Below, piece after piece: positions 27,138 to 34,922 of a stretch of DNA of 45,188 nucleotides. The first letter of the stretch is position 1. The number at the start of each line of letters is the position of its first letter. The notes below the pieces were generated by a model. It worked only from the letters and a program-made list of their open reading frames with translations. It did not search any database and had not been told where the DNA came from. The stretch is from Bryobacteraceae bacterium (lineage in GTDB: Bacteria; Acidobacteriota; Terriglobia; Bryobacterales; Bryobacteraceae), in the NCBI GenBank assembly GCA_030041495.1, contig JASHNT010000128.1:1-45188 (forward strand). Direction: 5' to 3'. Both the position numbers and the translations under genes were made by a program.

Positions 27138-27565
27138 ACCGCGGCGGCCAGCACTTCTTCCGGCTCCGGTTTGCCCCTTTTGGCGAAGCGAATCACTCCG
27201 CCGGGCCCGATCAAATAGACCGTCCGCTTGGGTACGATCAAGCCCTTGGCCCGATACGCCGCGCCCACTCTCTGCCCGCGATCAAAGAGCAGCGGAAACG
27301 GGAACTGGTACTTATCGCGAAATTTGGCGTGGAACTTGCCCGGGTTCACCCCGAACACCACGGTGTTCCTTTGCTGCGCCAGCGGCCATCGATCGCGAAA
27401 CTCGCACAGTTGCTTCGTGCAAACGGTCGTGTCGTCGGCGGGGTAGAAGACAAGCACGACGTTGCGGTTCCTCAGGCTCTTGAGCGAAACGAGGTTCCCG
27501 TCCTGATCCGGCAGCTCGAAATCCGGCGCAGAGGAGCCAACAGGGAGGGGTTGCGAAAAGATCAT
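27134..27565 (-). CDS. Peroxiredoxin, PrxQ/BCP type
   Basis: A 143-residue thiol peroxidase that reduces hydrogen peroxide and organic hydroperoxides in the cytoplasm. It shows APDFELPDQDGNLVSL and VLVFYPADDTTVCTKQLCEFRD, with peroxidatic Cys49 and resolving Cys54 (C-x4-C), the alpha-type PrxQ arrangement. It ends ...YLIGPGGVIRFAKRGKP. The sequence VFYPADDTTVCT agrees with the PxxxTxxC active-site pattern (Pro42, Thr46, Cys49). The ATG overlaps the TOPRIM-like gene's stop and the stop overlaps thiE, so it is locked into that operon. Confidence 0.92.
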   Translation of the reverse strand: MIFSQPLPVGSSAPDFELPDQDGNLVSLKSLRNRNVVLVFYPADDTTVCTKQLCEFRDRWPLAQQRNTVVFGVNPGKFHAKFRDKYQFPFPLLFDRGQRVGAAYRAKGLIVPKRTVYLIGPGGVIRFAKRGKPEPEEVLAAAV

Positions 27566-28086
27566 CCGAGCCTCGCGGCCTCCTGGAGGGCAGCGGTGAT
27601 CGAGTGGAGGCAGTCAGCGGGGGGCGTCGTGCTCCATTGGTGAAAGTTGGCGGCCGCATCGGGAATCAGGCTATCAACATCCCGATGATGGTAGTCGGAT
27701 GTCTCATCCACCTGCTCGCCCGTGAGATGCAGAATCCACGTCTCGACATGCCGTCGCGGTATGAAGTGCACAATCGCTTCGTCGCCCCGTCTCGGATCGC
27801 CTGGCAGCGCTTCGCGCAGTTGACGTGTGCGGCGCTCGACGTCACCCATATCCGCGTCGATCACGACAATCAGCGCGGTACTGGCTTTCTTGGCTCGCGC
27901 TCGATATGCGCCGACTGCACGCGCATAATTCTCTCGCACCCACTGCTCTCCACACCCTCTTCCGCTAGGTAGAGTTTCGCGGCGGATCTCCCCCTGGTAC
28001 TTCCGTCGCTTCAAATACCTGGCAGCGAAATTCTGGTGGCGTCTGTCCTCCGCAAGAAGGATGACTTGAGAAATGCGCCTAATCAA
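27562..28086 (-). CDS. TOPRIM-like protein paired with the ABC-type ATPase
   Basis: A 174-residue protein with start taken as TTG 28086, eight bases inside the end of the ATPase gene; the frame is open upstream but that part is antisense-like shadow. It has a TOPRIM-like layout: a first strand ending in an acid (SQVILLAEDRRHQNF, Glu13) and a later strand with D-x-D (ALIVVIDADMGD, Asp77/Asp79). Also present are GRGCGEQWVRENYARAV and PRRHVETWILHL (Glu115). TOPRIM domains cut or nick nucleic acid using Mg2+ held by such acids. Gene pairs of ABC/RecF-like ATPase plus TOPRIM protein include OLD and PARIS-type anti-phage systems. The domain call is by motif only and the function is inferred. Confidence 0.6.
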   Translation of the reverse strand: MIRRISQVILLAEDRRHQNFAARYLKRRKYQGEIRRETLPSGRGCGEQWVRENYARAVGAYRARAKKASTALIVVIDADMGDVERRTRQLREALPGDPRRGDEAIVHFIPRRHVETWILHLTGEQVDETSDYHHRDVDSLIPDAAANFHQWSTTPPADCLHSITAALQEAARLG

Positions 28087-29167
28087 GATCCCATCCGCGG
28101 GCCACCAGTTCCGCCGCCGATAGGGGGCTCTCCGGATCACCCTTGAATTTTTCGACCCTAACTGGACCTGCGCCTTCCCGAATGAATTGGACGCCGTACG
28201 AAGGAGCCCATTGATTAAGAATCTCGGGGTGATGCGAAATGAGAATGACTTGGCCTTTGTGATCGTCAGCCATCTCCTCAATGCGATTCAGCCACGGCTG
28301 AATCTCGGAGAGCGAGATGAAATTGTCCGGCTCATCGACGATGACGGTTCCGCCCTCTGCAATGACAAAATGCGCGATCGCGTAGAAGCAAATCAGGTAC
28401 TTCTGGCCATCCGAGAGCTCTGAAAAGGGGATCGTGTGCGATTGTGCGTTTCGGCGGAATGCTGCGTACAGGATCTTGGCGCCCCCACCCGCTTCCTTGA
28501 GCACAAGCTGATCGAATCCGCTCAAACTCTCACGCAAGTCGTTTAGGAAGGCGGCGTTCTCGTCGGCCGCATATTTCTTGACGAGGGACCAATACCACCC
28601 AACAAAGTTCGAAAGATCGACCCGGATAGCGTCCTCCGGCGCGTCCGCCCGGGAACCCATTAACTCGGGAATTGGGTGCCAACACGAAATCCCTCCGAGC
28701 CATCCCCGGAATGCAGCAAACGCTTCGTCTCCCGCCGTAGCGAGAGTCGTGCGACTGGGATCCATCTTAAGCGTGACCGGACGACCACCAGCAGATCGCG
28801 CAGTGAGACTTCCCTCCTCGAAAAGGAGCTGGGCCCCCGCGCCAGTCAACTCCTCACGGCTGACGGCCATGTGGGGCGGAGTTCCCTCCAGAGCTAGCGT
28901 CAGACAGTATGAATAACTTCTGTCGCGCACGAGGGCATCTAGCTCAAAGGTCATCTGACTCTGGTCGAGCCATCGGGTTCTCTGGTCAAACCTGAACCAC
29001 TTATCCACGCGCTCCCCGTGCGCAGCCACTTCGACGAGGGCCTGGATGACCCACATCAACGATGTCTTCCCCGTCCCATTCCTCCCCAGAATGAGCTGCT
29101 TTCGCCCCGGCTTCCATTCGAACTTCTCGAAGCAGCGGAAATTATCGATGTATAGGCGCGTCAGCAT
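28079..29167 (-). CDS. ABC/RecF-like AAA ATPase (AAA15/AAA21 type), putative defence or DNA-maintenance protein
   Basis: A 362-residue single-domain ATPase from ATG 29167. It opens LTRLYIDNFRCFEKFEW, the usual N-terminus of RecF/SMC-like ATPases. Walker A is GRNGTGKT (28-35), the ABC signature LSDGQ is at 251-255 (SELSDGQKYLICFY), Walker B TVIVDEP at 274-280 and the H-loop SHHPE at 311-315. The lid between Walker A and signature is short and lacks a long coiled coil, so it is not SMC, RecN or RecF itself. Its stop lies inside the TOPRIM-like gene. Such pairs are often anti-phage systems; no phage or other defence genes are nearby. Confidence 0.85.
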   Translation of the reverse strand: MLTRLYIDNFRCFEKFEWKPGRKQLILGRNGTGKTSLMWVIQALVEVAAHGERVDKWFRFDQRTRWLDQSQMTFELDALVRDRSYSYCLTLALEGTPPHMAVSREELTGAGAQLLFEEGSLTARSAGGRPVTLKMDPSRTTLATAGDEAFAAFRGWLGGISCWHPIPELMGSRADAPEDAIRVDLSNFVGWYWSLVKKYAADENAAFLNDLRESLSGFDQLVLKEAGGGAKILYAAFRRNAQSHTIPFSELSDGQKYLICFYAIAHFVIAEGGTVIVDEPDNFISLSEIQPWLNRIEEMADDHKGQVILISHHPEILNQWAPSYGVQFIREGAGPVRVEKFKGDPESPLSAAELVARGWDLD

Positions 29168-29177
29168 CCTTGCCTCG

Positions 29178-29204
29178 ATTCTACACTGTACCAACCCGTA
29201 CAAT
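29178..29204. promoter_or_regulatory. Divergent -10 candidates (ATPase operon and YheT-like hydrolase)
   Basis: On the minus strand TAGAAT (29183-29178) ends ten bases before the ATPase ATG 29167. On the plus strand TACAAT (29199-29204) ends six bases before the TTG at 29211. The whole gap is 43 bases, so the two promoters lie close together. Confidence 0.35.
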
Positions 29205-29210
29205 CGTAAT

Positions 29211-30203
29211 TTGCGGCCTTTTCATCCATTCTTCCGCAACCGCGATCTCTCCACCATCGCGGGCAACTTCTGGCCGAGGCCCGAGTTGGGCCGCTGGCCC
29301 GTCGAAGCCATCCTTTACCGGACCGAGCCCGAGGTCCAGGTCCTGGCTCACGCGCAGCAGCCGGAAGGTTCCGCGAAGACCGACATCCTTATGATTCACG
29401 GTCTGGAAGGATCGAGCACTTCCGGCTATTTGGTCAGCCTGGCGCATGCGGCTCTCAGCCGAGGCTTCTCCGCCGCGCGGCTCAACCTGCGTGGCTGCGG
29501 CGGGACGGAGCACCTCGCTCTCACCAGCTACCACGCCGGCCAAACCTCGGACCTGCTTGTGGTGCTGCGCAAAAGAGCGGCTCAGCGCCCCATTTTCCTG
29601 GTGGGATTCTCGCTTGGCGGCAACATTGCCCTAAAGCTGGCAGGCGAGTTGGGCGACTCCGCGCGCGAACTCTTAGCCGGCGTCTGCGCCGTCTCCACGC
29701 CGATCGACCTCGCGGTTTGCGCCGAAACCCTTGGCAAGCCCCGCAATTTTCTCTATGAGCAGCGCTTCGTCTCGCGCCTGAAAGAACGCATCCGGCGCAG
29801 GCATGTGCAAGCCCCGCACATTTATTCCACGCAACACCTGCCCAAGATCCGCTCCATCATCGATTTCGACAATCACTACACCGCCAGGCTTTTCAACTTC
29901 GGCGACGCCGCCAACTACTTCCGCACGCAAGCCTCCAATCAGTTCCTTGAGCGCATCCGGGTTCCCACCCTTCTGGTCCAGGCCAAGGATGACCCGCTGA
30001 TTCCTTTCTCCGTCTACGGTCACCCCGCCTTCGCCCGCAACCCGCATTTGCGACTAGTTGCGCCGGATCACGGCGGGCACGTCGGCTTCATCTCCCGGCA
30101 CCTGCCTCGCTTCTGGGTCGACGCCTTACTGCTGGATTGGATGGAAGAAATTTCGAACAAAAGTGCGCCGGTTCGCGTAGCTCACAAAGGCCAAGTATCC
30201 TAA
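29211..30203 (+). CDS. YheT-like alpha/beta hydrolase
   Basis: A 330-residue alpha/beta hydrolase of the YheT/Eht1 (UPF0017) group, whose members hydrolyse or transfer acyl esters. TTG 29211 gives MRPFHPFFRNRDLSTIAGNFWPR, the normal start of the family; in-frame ATGs further upstream (29148, 29046) overlap the divergent ATPase gene. Motifs: ILMIHGLEGSSTSGY, LNLRGCGGTEH, nucleophile elbow FLVGFSLGGNIALK, QAKDDPLIPF (Asp) and APDHGGHVGFI (His). The start codon choice is uncertain. Monocistronic or co-transcribed with the two permeases that follow 17 bases later. Confidence 0.85.
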   Translation: MRPFHPFFRNRDLSTIAGNFWPRPELGRWPVEAILYRTEPEVQVLAHAQQPEGSAKTDILMIHGLEGSSTSGYLVSLAHAALSRGFSAARLNLRGCGGTEHLALTSYHAGQTSDLLVVLRKRAAQRPIFLVGFSLGGNIALKLAGELGDSARELLAGVCAVSTPIDLAVCAETLGKPRNFLYEQRFVSRLKERIRRRHVQAPHIYSTQHLPKIRSIIDFDNHYTARLFNFGDAANYFRTQASNQFLERIRVPTLLVQAKDDPLIPFSVYGHPAFARNPHLRLVAPDHGGHVGFISRHLPRFWVDALLLDWMEEISNKSAPVRVAHKGQVS

Positions 30204-30220
30204 GAGTAGAGACGTACCCC

Positions 30221-31462
30221 GTGCAATCTTCCCAGGCATCCTTCTTCGAGGCGGCATCCGTCGCCTTCGATTCTCTGCGCGCCAGCAAGCTCCGCAGCTT
30301 CCTGACACTGCTCGGCATCATTCTCTCGACTACCACGCTGATCGCCGTCATGGCCGTGATCCACGGGATGGATGTGTACATTGCCGAGACGGCGTCCTCC
30401 ATGGGTAATGACGGATTCGCGGTGCGCCGCTTCGTGTTCCAGCGCTTCGATCCCAAGAAATTCCTCGAGATGCAGCGCACTAACCCGCAGCTCACTCAGG
30501 ACGAGTACGCCTTCGTCAAGAGCCACGCGACGCAGGTGCGTGAGGTCGGCCTGGTGGCGAATCGCGGCGTGCAGGTGAGTTACGGCGGCGATCAAGTGGA
30601 TGGAGTCGGCCTGCAAGGCTGCACCAGCAACACCTTTCAGCTTTCGAATACGCAGGTCGCCCTCGGCCGCATTTTCACGGACTCCGAGGACAAGAGGCGG
30701 CTGGAGGTGGTGTTCATCGGCTCCGATATCAAGGACCGGTTCTTCCCCAACACCGACCCTATCGGCAAGTACGTGCAGCTCGACGGCCGGCCGTTCCAGG
30801 TGATCGGGGTGGGCGTGCCCAAGGGCAGCGTCTTCGGCCAATCGCAGGATAATTACGTCGGCATCCCGGATCAGACCTACTTCAAGATTTACGGAGACCG
30901 GGCCGGGATGCAGTACAATTTCGCGGCATTTGATCGCGATCATTTGCAAGAGGCCGAGGATGAGATCCGCACGTTGGTCCGCTCCTATCGCCACCTGCGC
31001 CCCCAGCAGGACGACACCTTCGGCATCCAATCCTCCGATACGCTGGTCTCCACCTGGGATTCGCTGACCTCCACCATCGCCGGAGCCGCGGTGGGCATCG
31101 TGAGCGTATTCATGGTGGTAGGCGGAGTGGTCATCATGAACATCATGCTGGCTGCGGTCACTGAGCGGACGCGCGAAATCGGCGTGCGCAAGAGCGTGGG
31201 CGCGCGCAGTCAGGACATCCTCAATCAGTTTTTGGTGGAATCCTCCATGCTCTCCGGCATCGGAGGCTTGATCGGCGTACTGATTTCTTACGTCCTGGCG
31301 ATTCTGGTAAACAACTTCACGCCGGTTCCGATGAACGTTCCACTGAACGCGATCGTGCTCGGCGTGGGCCTTTCAGCCATCGTCGGCCTCTTCTTCGGCA
31401 TCTACCCGGCGCGCCGCGCGGCGCGTCTCGACCCCATCGTCGCTTTGCGAGCGGAGGCCTGA
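30221..31462 (+). CDS. MacB-like ABC transporter permease, first of a tandem pair
   Basis: A 413-residue inner-membrane protein from GTG 30221. It has an N-terminal membrane helix (LRSFLTLLGIILSTTTLIAVMAV), a large periplasmic MacB core domain (about residues 50-275) and three C-terminal FtsX helices beginning VVIMNIMLAAVTERTREIGVRKSVGA. The final segment FFGIYPARRAARLDPIVALR is the family ending. MacB permeases couple ATP hydrolysis in the cytoplasm to mechanotransmission across the periplasm, usually for export or lipoprotein handling. No ATPase subunit lies nearby, so it must be encoded elsewhere. Paired with the next gene, probably as a heterodimer. Confidence 0.9.
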   Translation: MQSSQASFFEAASVAFDSLRASKLRSFLTLLGIILSTTTLIAVMAVIHGMDVYIAETASSMGNDGFAVRRFVFQRFDPKKFLEMQRTNPQLTQDEYAFVKSHATQVREVGLVANRGVQVSYGGDQVDGVGLQGCTSNTFQLSNTQVALGRIFTDSEDKRRLEVVFIGSDIKDRFFPNTDPIGKYVQLDGRPFQVIGVGVPKGSVFGQSQDNYVGIPDQTYFKIYGDRAGMQYNFAAFDRDHLQEAEDEIRTLVRSYRHLRPQQDDTFGIQSSDTLVSTWDSLTSTIAGAAVGIVSVFMVVGGVVIMNIMLAAVTERTREIGVRKSVGARSQDILNQFLVESSMLSGIGGLIGVLISYVLAILVNNFTPVPMNVPLNAIVLGVGLSAIVGLFFGIYPARRAARLDPIVALRAEA

Positions 31463-31465
31463 GCT

Positions 31466-32701
31466 ATGCGGTTGTTCTTAGAAGTCCTTCGCCTGGCGCT
31501 ATCGACAATCCGCGAAAACAAAGCCCGCGCGTTTCTAACGATTCTCGGCGTCATCATCGGCACGGGGACGATCATCGGAGTCGGCTCCATCCTTGCCGGT
31601 CTGGACGGAGCTGTCACCGGAACCATCCGCGCGCTGGGTTCCAATACGGCCATCGTCTTCAAGATGCAATTGGGCGCGGGCTTCAACGGGCGCACGCCGG
31701 AAGAGCGGCAGCGCAAGCCCATCACTTATGAGAACGCTTTGGATATTCAGGCGCGCTGCCCGGATGTCGCGCACGTGAGTCCGTATTTGCTCCCGCCGCA
31801 AAACGGCATCACCGAGGCCCGGTACAAGGGCAACACCTACGCAAACCCGCAAATGTTCGGCACCGACGCGGATTACTCGGATAGCGGGCAAGTGGACCTG
31901 CGTGACGGCCGGTTCTTCACGGATAACGAAAACGAGCATCACCTTCCGGTGGCGGTTCTCGGCTACGACGTGTATGGCGCTTTATTCGGGCAGGAGAACG
32001 CGATCGACAAAACCGTCAATGTCGCCGGGCAGGAGCTGCGCGTGATCGGCGTAATGAACCGTCCCGCGGCGTCCATCCCGGGCCAGGACGATAATCGCAT
32101 CGCCGTGCCCTACTTCACCATGCACAAGCTGTTTCCCAATTTGCAGGAGAATCTGCTGATCGTACAGCCCAAGACGGGCAGGCTCGCAGCGGCCATCGAT
32201 GAGCTGCGTGTGGTGCTGCGTCAGGACCGGCACGTCCCGTTCAACAAGCCCGATAATTTCTACATCTCGACTCCGGAGGAAATGGTGGATCAATTCCGCC
32301 AGCTCACCTCAGTCGTCGCTCTGGTAATGGTGGTGCTCAGCTCCATTGGGCTGCTGGTCGGCGGAATCGGCGTGATGAACATCATGCTGGTCTCGGTCAC
32401 GGAGCGCACGCGCGAAATCGGAGTGCGCAAGGCCATCGGTGCGCGGCGCTCCGATATCGTGCTCCAGTTCCTGATGGAAGCCGTCGCGCTGACCGGCATG
32501 GGAGGCATCATTGGCATGGCCTGCGGCTGGGTGGTCTCGCAAGCCAGCCGCATCGCGTTTCCGACTCTTCCTACGTCCGTGCCACTGTGGGCGGTAGCCC
32601 TGGGCATCGTCGTCAGCGTCGGGATCGGCCTGTTCTTCGGCATTTGGCCTGCGAGCAAGGCCGCCCGGCTGGACCCCGTCGAAGCCCTCCGCTACGAGTA
32701 G
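31466..32701 (+). CDS. MacB-like ABC transporter permease, second of a tandem pair
   Basis: A 411-residue paralogue of the preceding gene, starting three bases after its stop. Architecture is the same: one N-terminal helix (RAFLTILGVIIGTGTIIGVGSIL), a periplasmic core, then FtsX helices opening GVMNIMLVSVTERTREIGVRKAIGA and ending FFGIWPASKAARLDPVEALRYE. The two copies have diverged strongly in the periplasmic domain but keep near-identical FtsX signatures, consistent with an old tandem duplication and a heterodimeric transporter. Confidence 0.9.
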   Translation: MRLFLEVLRLALSTIRENKARAFLTILGVIIGTGTIIGVGSILAGLDGAVTGTIRALGSNTAIVFKMQLGAGFNGRTPEERQRKPITYENALDIQARCPDVAHVSPYLLPPQNGITEARYKGNTYANPQMFGTDADYSDSGQVDLRDGRFFTDNENEHHLPVAVLGYDVYGALFGQENAIDKTVNVAGQELRVIGVMNRPAASIPGQDDNRIAVPYFTMHKLFPNLQENLLIVQPKTGRLAAAIDELRVVLRQDRHVPFNKPDNFYISTPEEMVDQFRQLTSVVALVMVVLSSIGLLVGGIGVMNIMLVSVTERTREIGVRKAIGARRSDIVLQFLMEAVALTGMGGIIGMACGWVVSQASRIAFPTLPTSVPLWAVALGIVVSVGIGLFFGIWPASKAARLDPVEALRYE

Positions 32702-32777
32702 CCTACGGCTACTTTTGCGTGCACCGGCGAGTGGGGCAGGCCACTGGCGCAGGTCTCCGCGGTTTGATTATCACTTG

Positions 32778-34016
32778 TTAGAGCTGCCGCAATTGTTTGC
32801 TCGCCGCCGACTCCCACCTGCTGGCGTGCCGCCGCAGATGCGATGGAGCCGTCCGCACGGATTCGATTGCCTGTTTGAGCGCCTCCTTCGCTCCGGCTAC
32901 ATCGCCGGTGCGGCTCAGCGCGACACCATACCAGTAATTGCCCTCCGCATCGAAACTGTGGCGATTGGTGTACTCACGCAAAACATCGCGAGCCTCGGAA
33001 GCGCGTCCCAGCTCCAGCAGCGTCGCGCCGGTTTCGCGCAGCACCTCGCTCTGCGCCACCTTATTGTCGATCGCCGCCGCGGCCTGCAAGTGCCCTAGTG
33101 CCGGTTCTAATTGCCCCTGCGCGCGCAACACGCGGCCTAACTGATAGTGCGGCTCCGCGTCGTTCTTGTCGATGGCGATGGCTTCCTCGAAGCACTGCTT
33201 CGCCTGCTCGAAATCACGGCGCTGCTGGTAGATGAGCCCGAGTTGATAGCGCGCATCGGCATCGCGCGGGTTGACGGTGGATATCTCCAACAATTGCCGC
33301 ATCCTCTGCCGCGAGCTTAGTCCTCCGCCAAAGCCTCGCAGCCCCGATCCGATCCCCTGCCCAAACAGGATGTACAGGTAGAACAGGACGAAGGGCGACG
33401 CCAGGAAGTACAGCGCGCCGCGTACAAAGGAATACGCATAGATCCCGGCGAAAGAAGCGATCACGGCGGCGATTACCGTTGCGATGGCGCGGCCGGTTCC
33501 CGTGCCGGAGATCGTGCGCAGGATGCGAACGCTGAGGAACGCGAAGTACAGCAGCACCGCGGCCATTACGGCGACGGGGTAAAGCTCGGGAACGATCCAT
33601 TCGATAGCCGCCGCCGGAAGAAGGGTCGCGGCGTAGGCCAACAGATGGCACACCAGCATGGGCATGTAGTCGCGCGGCAGCACTACGCCGGCGGAGCCGG
33701 TTCCCTCCAACTTATTCACCACGATGACGGCGACCGGCACGAAGATCGCCGCCAGCAGGACCAGCGAAAGAGCGATGGGCGAGAACAGCGCGCCGATCGA
33801 AATCACCCTGCCGGTTTGGGCAACCTCATCGGGAGAAAAACCCTCGAGGCCCGGGGCTGTCTCCACGCTCTGAAGAATGACCGGGTAGGCGAGCAGCAGT
33901 CCCGCTGTGATCGCCAGGGTCAGCGTCCATCCCAGCCGTCCTCGATCCAGAATCACGCTGACGGCTTTCGACGGCCGGACGTACAGCAGCGCGAGAGCCT
34001 TAAGATGGTCGCCCAA
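32778..34016 (-). CDS. Yip1-type membrane domain fused to TPR repeats
   Basis: A 412-residue protein starting with TTG 34016, three bases after the dehydrogenase stop. Residues 1-225 contain about five membrane helices and resemble the Yip1 domain (LYVRPSKAVSVILDRGRLGWTLTL at the start). Residues 240-395 are soluble tetratricopeptide repeats: NPRDADARYQLGLIYQQRRDFEQAKQCFEEAI, KNDAEPHYQLGRVLRAQGQLEPALGHLQAAA, and two more. The TPRs face the cytoplasm or periplasm and presumably dock a partner. It is the last gene of the DASS-transporter operon. No specific function is known. Confidence 0.8.
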   Translation of the reverse strand: MGDHLKALALLYVRPSKAVSVILDRGRLGWTLTLAITAGLLLAYPVILQSVETAPGLEGFSPDEVAQTGRVISIGALFSPIALSLVLLAAIFVPVAVIVVNKLEGTGSAGVVLPRDYMPMLVCHLLAYAATLLPAAAIEWIVPELYPVAVMAAVLLYFAFLSVRILRTISGTGTGRAIATVIAAVIASFAGIYAYSFVRGALYFLASPFVLFYLYILFGQGIGSGLRGFGGGLSSRQRMRQLLEISTVNPRDADARYQLGLIYQQRRDFEQAKQCFEEAIAIDKNDAEPHYQLGRVLRAQGQLEPALGHLQAAAAIDNKVAQSEVLRETGATLLELGRASEARDVLREYTNRHSFDAEGNYWYGVALSRTGDVAGAKEALKQAIESVRTAPSHLRRHASRWESAASKQLRQL

Positions 34017-34019
34017 GCG

Positions 34020-34922
34020 CTACTTGACCGCGGGCTCGTCTGCCGCGATCACGTCCAAAACTTCTTTGTAGGTTTTTGGAAACTCGCCGCCGAAATGAGC
34101 TTTCAGATCCAGGTCCGCCGCCCAGTCCATGCGCCGCACCGTGGCTTCCGCCATCATCGGCTCAATGCCGAGCTCGCGCAGCGTCGCCGCGACCTCTTCC
34201 ATCTCCCGCGCGCGGCGCTCGCCATGCACGGCCACGCGTCCGATCATGTAGTCGGCCAGCTTCTGGAAATCGATGCCGGGAAAACTTTCGTTAAGAGAAG
34301 CGAACACGCGCGGCTCCGCTCCGTAGTGGCTGGCGCCCAGCACGCATTCGAACAGCAGCGCCTCCAGACCCTTGTAGACGATGCTGCGGAACATCTTCAC
34401 CGCCGCGGCGCGCCCAATCTGGTCCGTCGCCACAACCTCCATGCGCATGCCGAACGGCCGCATTATTTCGACGAATTCGGGTGCGGCTTCGCCCCCCAAT
34501 AGCATCGGGACCTTGTGGGCGTGCGGAGGAACGGGAGCCATCATCGCCGATTCGACGAATCGCGCTCCATTGCGCGAGACGGCTCGCGCGACTTCCTGTT
34601 TGACGCGCGGCGAGACGGAGTTCACGTCGCAGTAAATGTGCCGTGGAGTCAGATACGGCGCGGTTTGTTCGGCCGCGTTCAAAGCCTGATCCGCGGTAAC
34701 CGCGCTGAAGACGACGACGCAGGCTTGGGCAAGCGCGGCGTTCGACTCCACCAGCTCTGTCCCGCTTTCGCGCGCCCGCCCTCGCAGGCGCTCGCTGGAG
34801 TCGATATCGTAGCCGTAGGTCTGCTGGAGACCCGCGCCGCGCAGACCCTTGGCGATGTGATAGCCCGCTTCGCCAAACCCAACGAACCCAACTCTGTCTA
34901 TTGCTTTGTTGGCGGCGCTCAC
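34020..34922 (-). CDS. NAD(P)-dependent dehydrogenase, 6PGDH-type NAD domain plus DUF1932
   Basis: A 300-residue beta-hydroxyacid-dehydrogenase-like protein. GTG 34922 overlaps the transporter stop as GTGA. The Rossmann motif RVGFVGFGEAGYHIAKGL is at residues 9-26. The middle has the family sequence YCDVNSVSPRVKQEVARAV and a substrate-binding-like region GARFVESAMMAPVPPHAHKVPMLLGG, and the C-terminal DUF1932 domain covers about residues 185-275. Relatives oxidise hydroxy acids such as threonate, but the substrate here is unknown. Coupling to a carboxylate transporter suggests it handles the imported acid. A longer 5' extension is out of frame with any start supported by family alignment. Confidence 0.85.
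   Translation of the reverse strand: MSAANKAIDRVGFVGFGEAGYHIAKGLRGAGLQQTYGYDIDSSERLRGRARESGTELVESNAALAQACVVVFSAVTADQALNAAEQTAPYLTPRHIYCDVNSVSPRVKQEVARAVSRNGARFVESAMMAPVPPHAHKVPMLLGGEAAPEFVEIMRPFGMRMEVVATDQIGRAAAVKMFRSIVYKGLEALLFECVLGASHYGAEPRVFASLNESFPGIDFQKLADYMIGRVAVHGERRAREMEEVAATLRELGIEPMMAEATVRRMDWAADLDLKAHFGGEFPKTYKEVLDVIAADEPAVK

Noticed and set aside
27562-28281. A longer version of the TOPRIM-like protein starting at 28281
   Set aside because: The extra N-terminus overlaps the ATPase coding region by about 200 bases and is basic, low-information sequence; TTG 28086 gives a normal short overlap.
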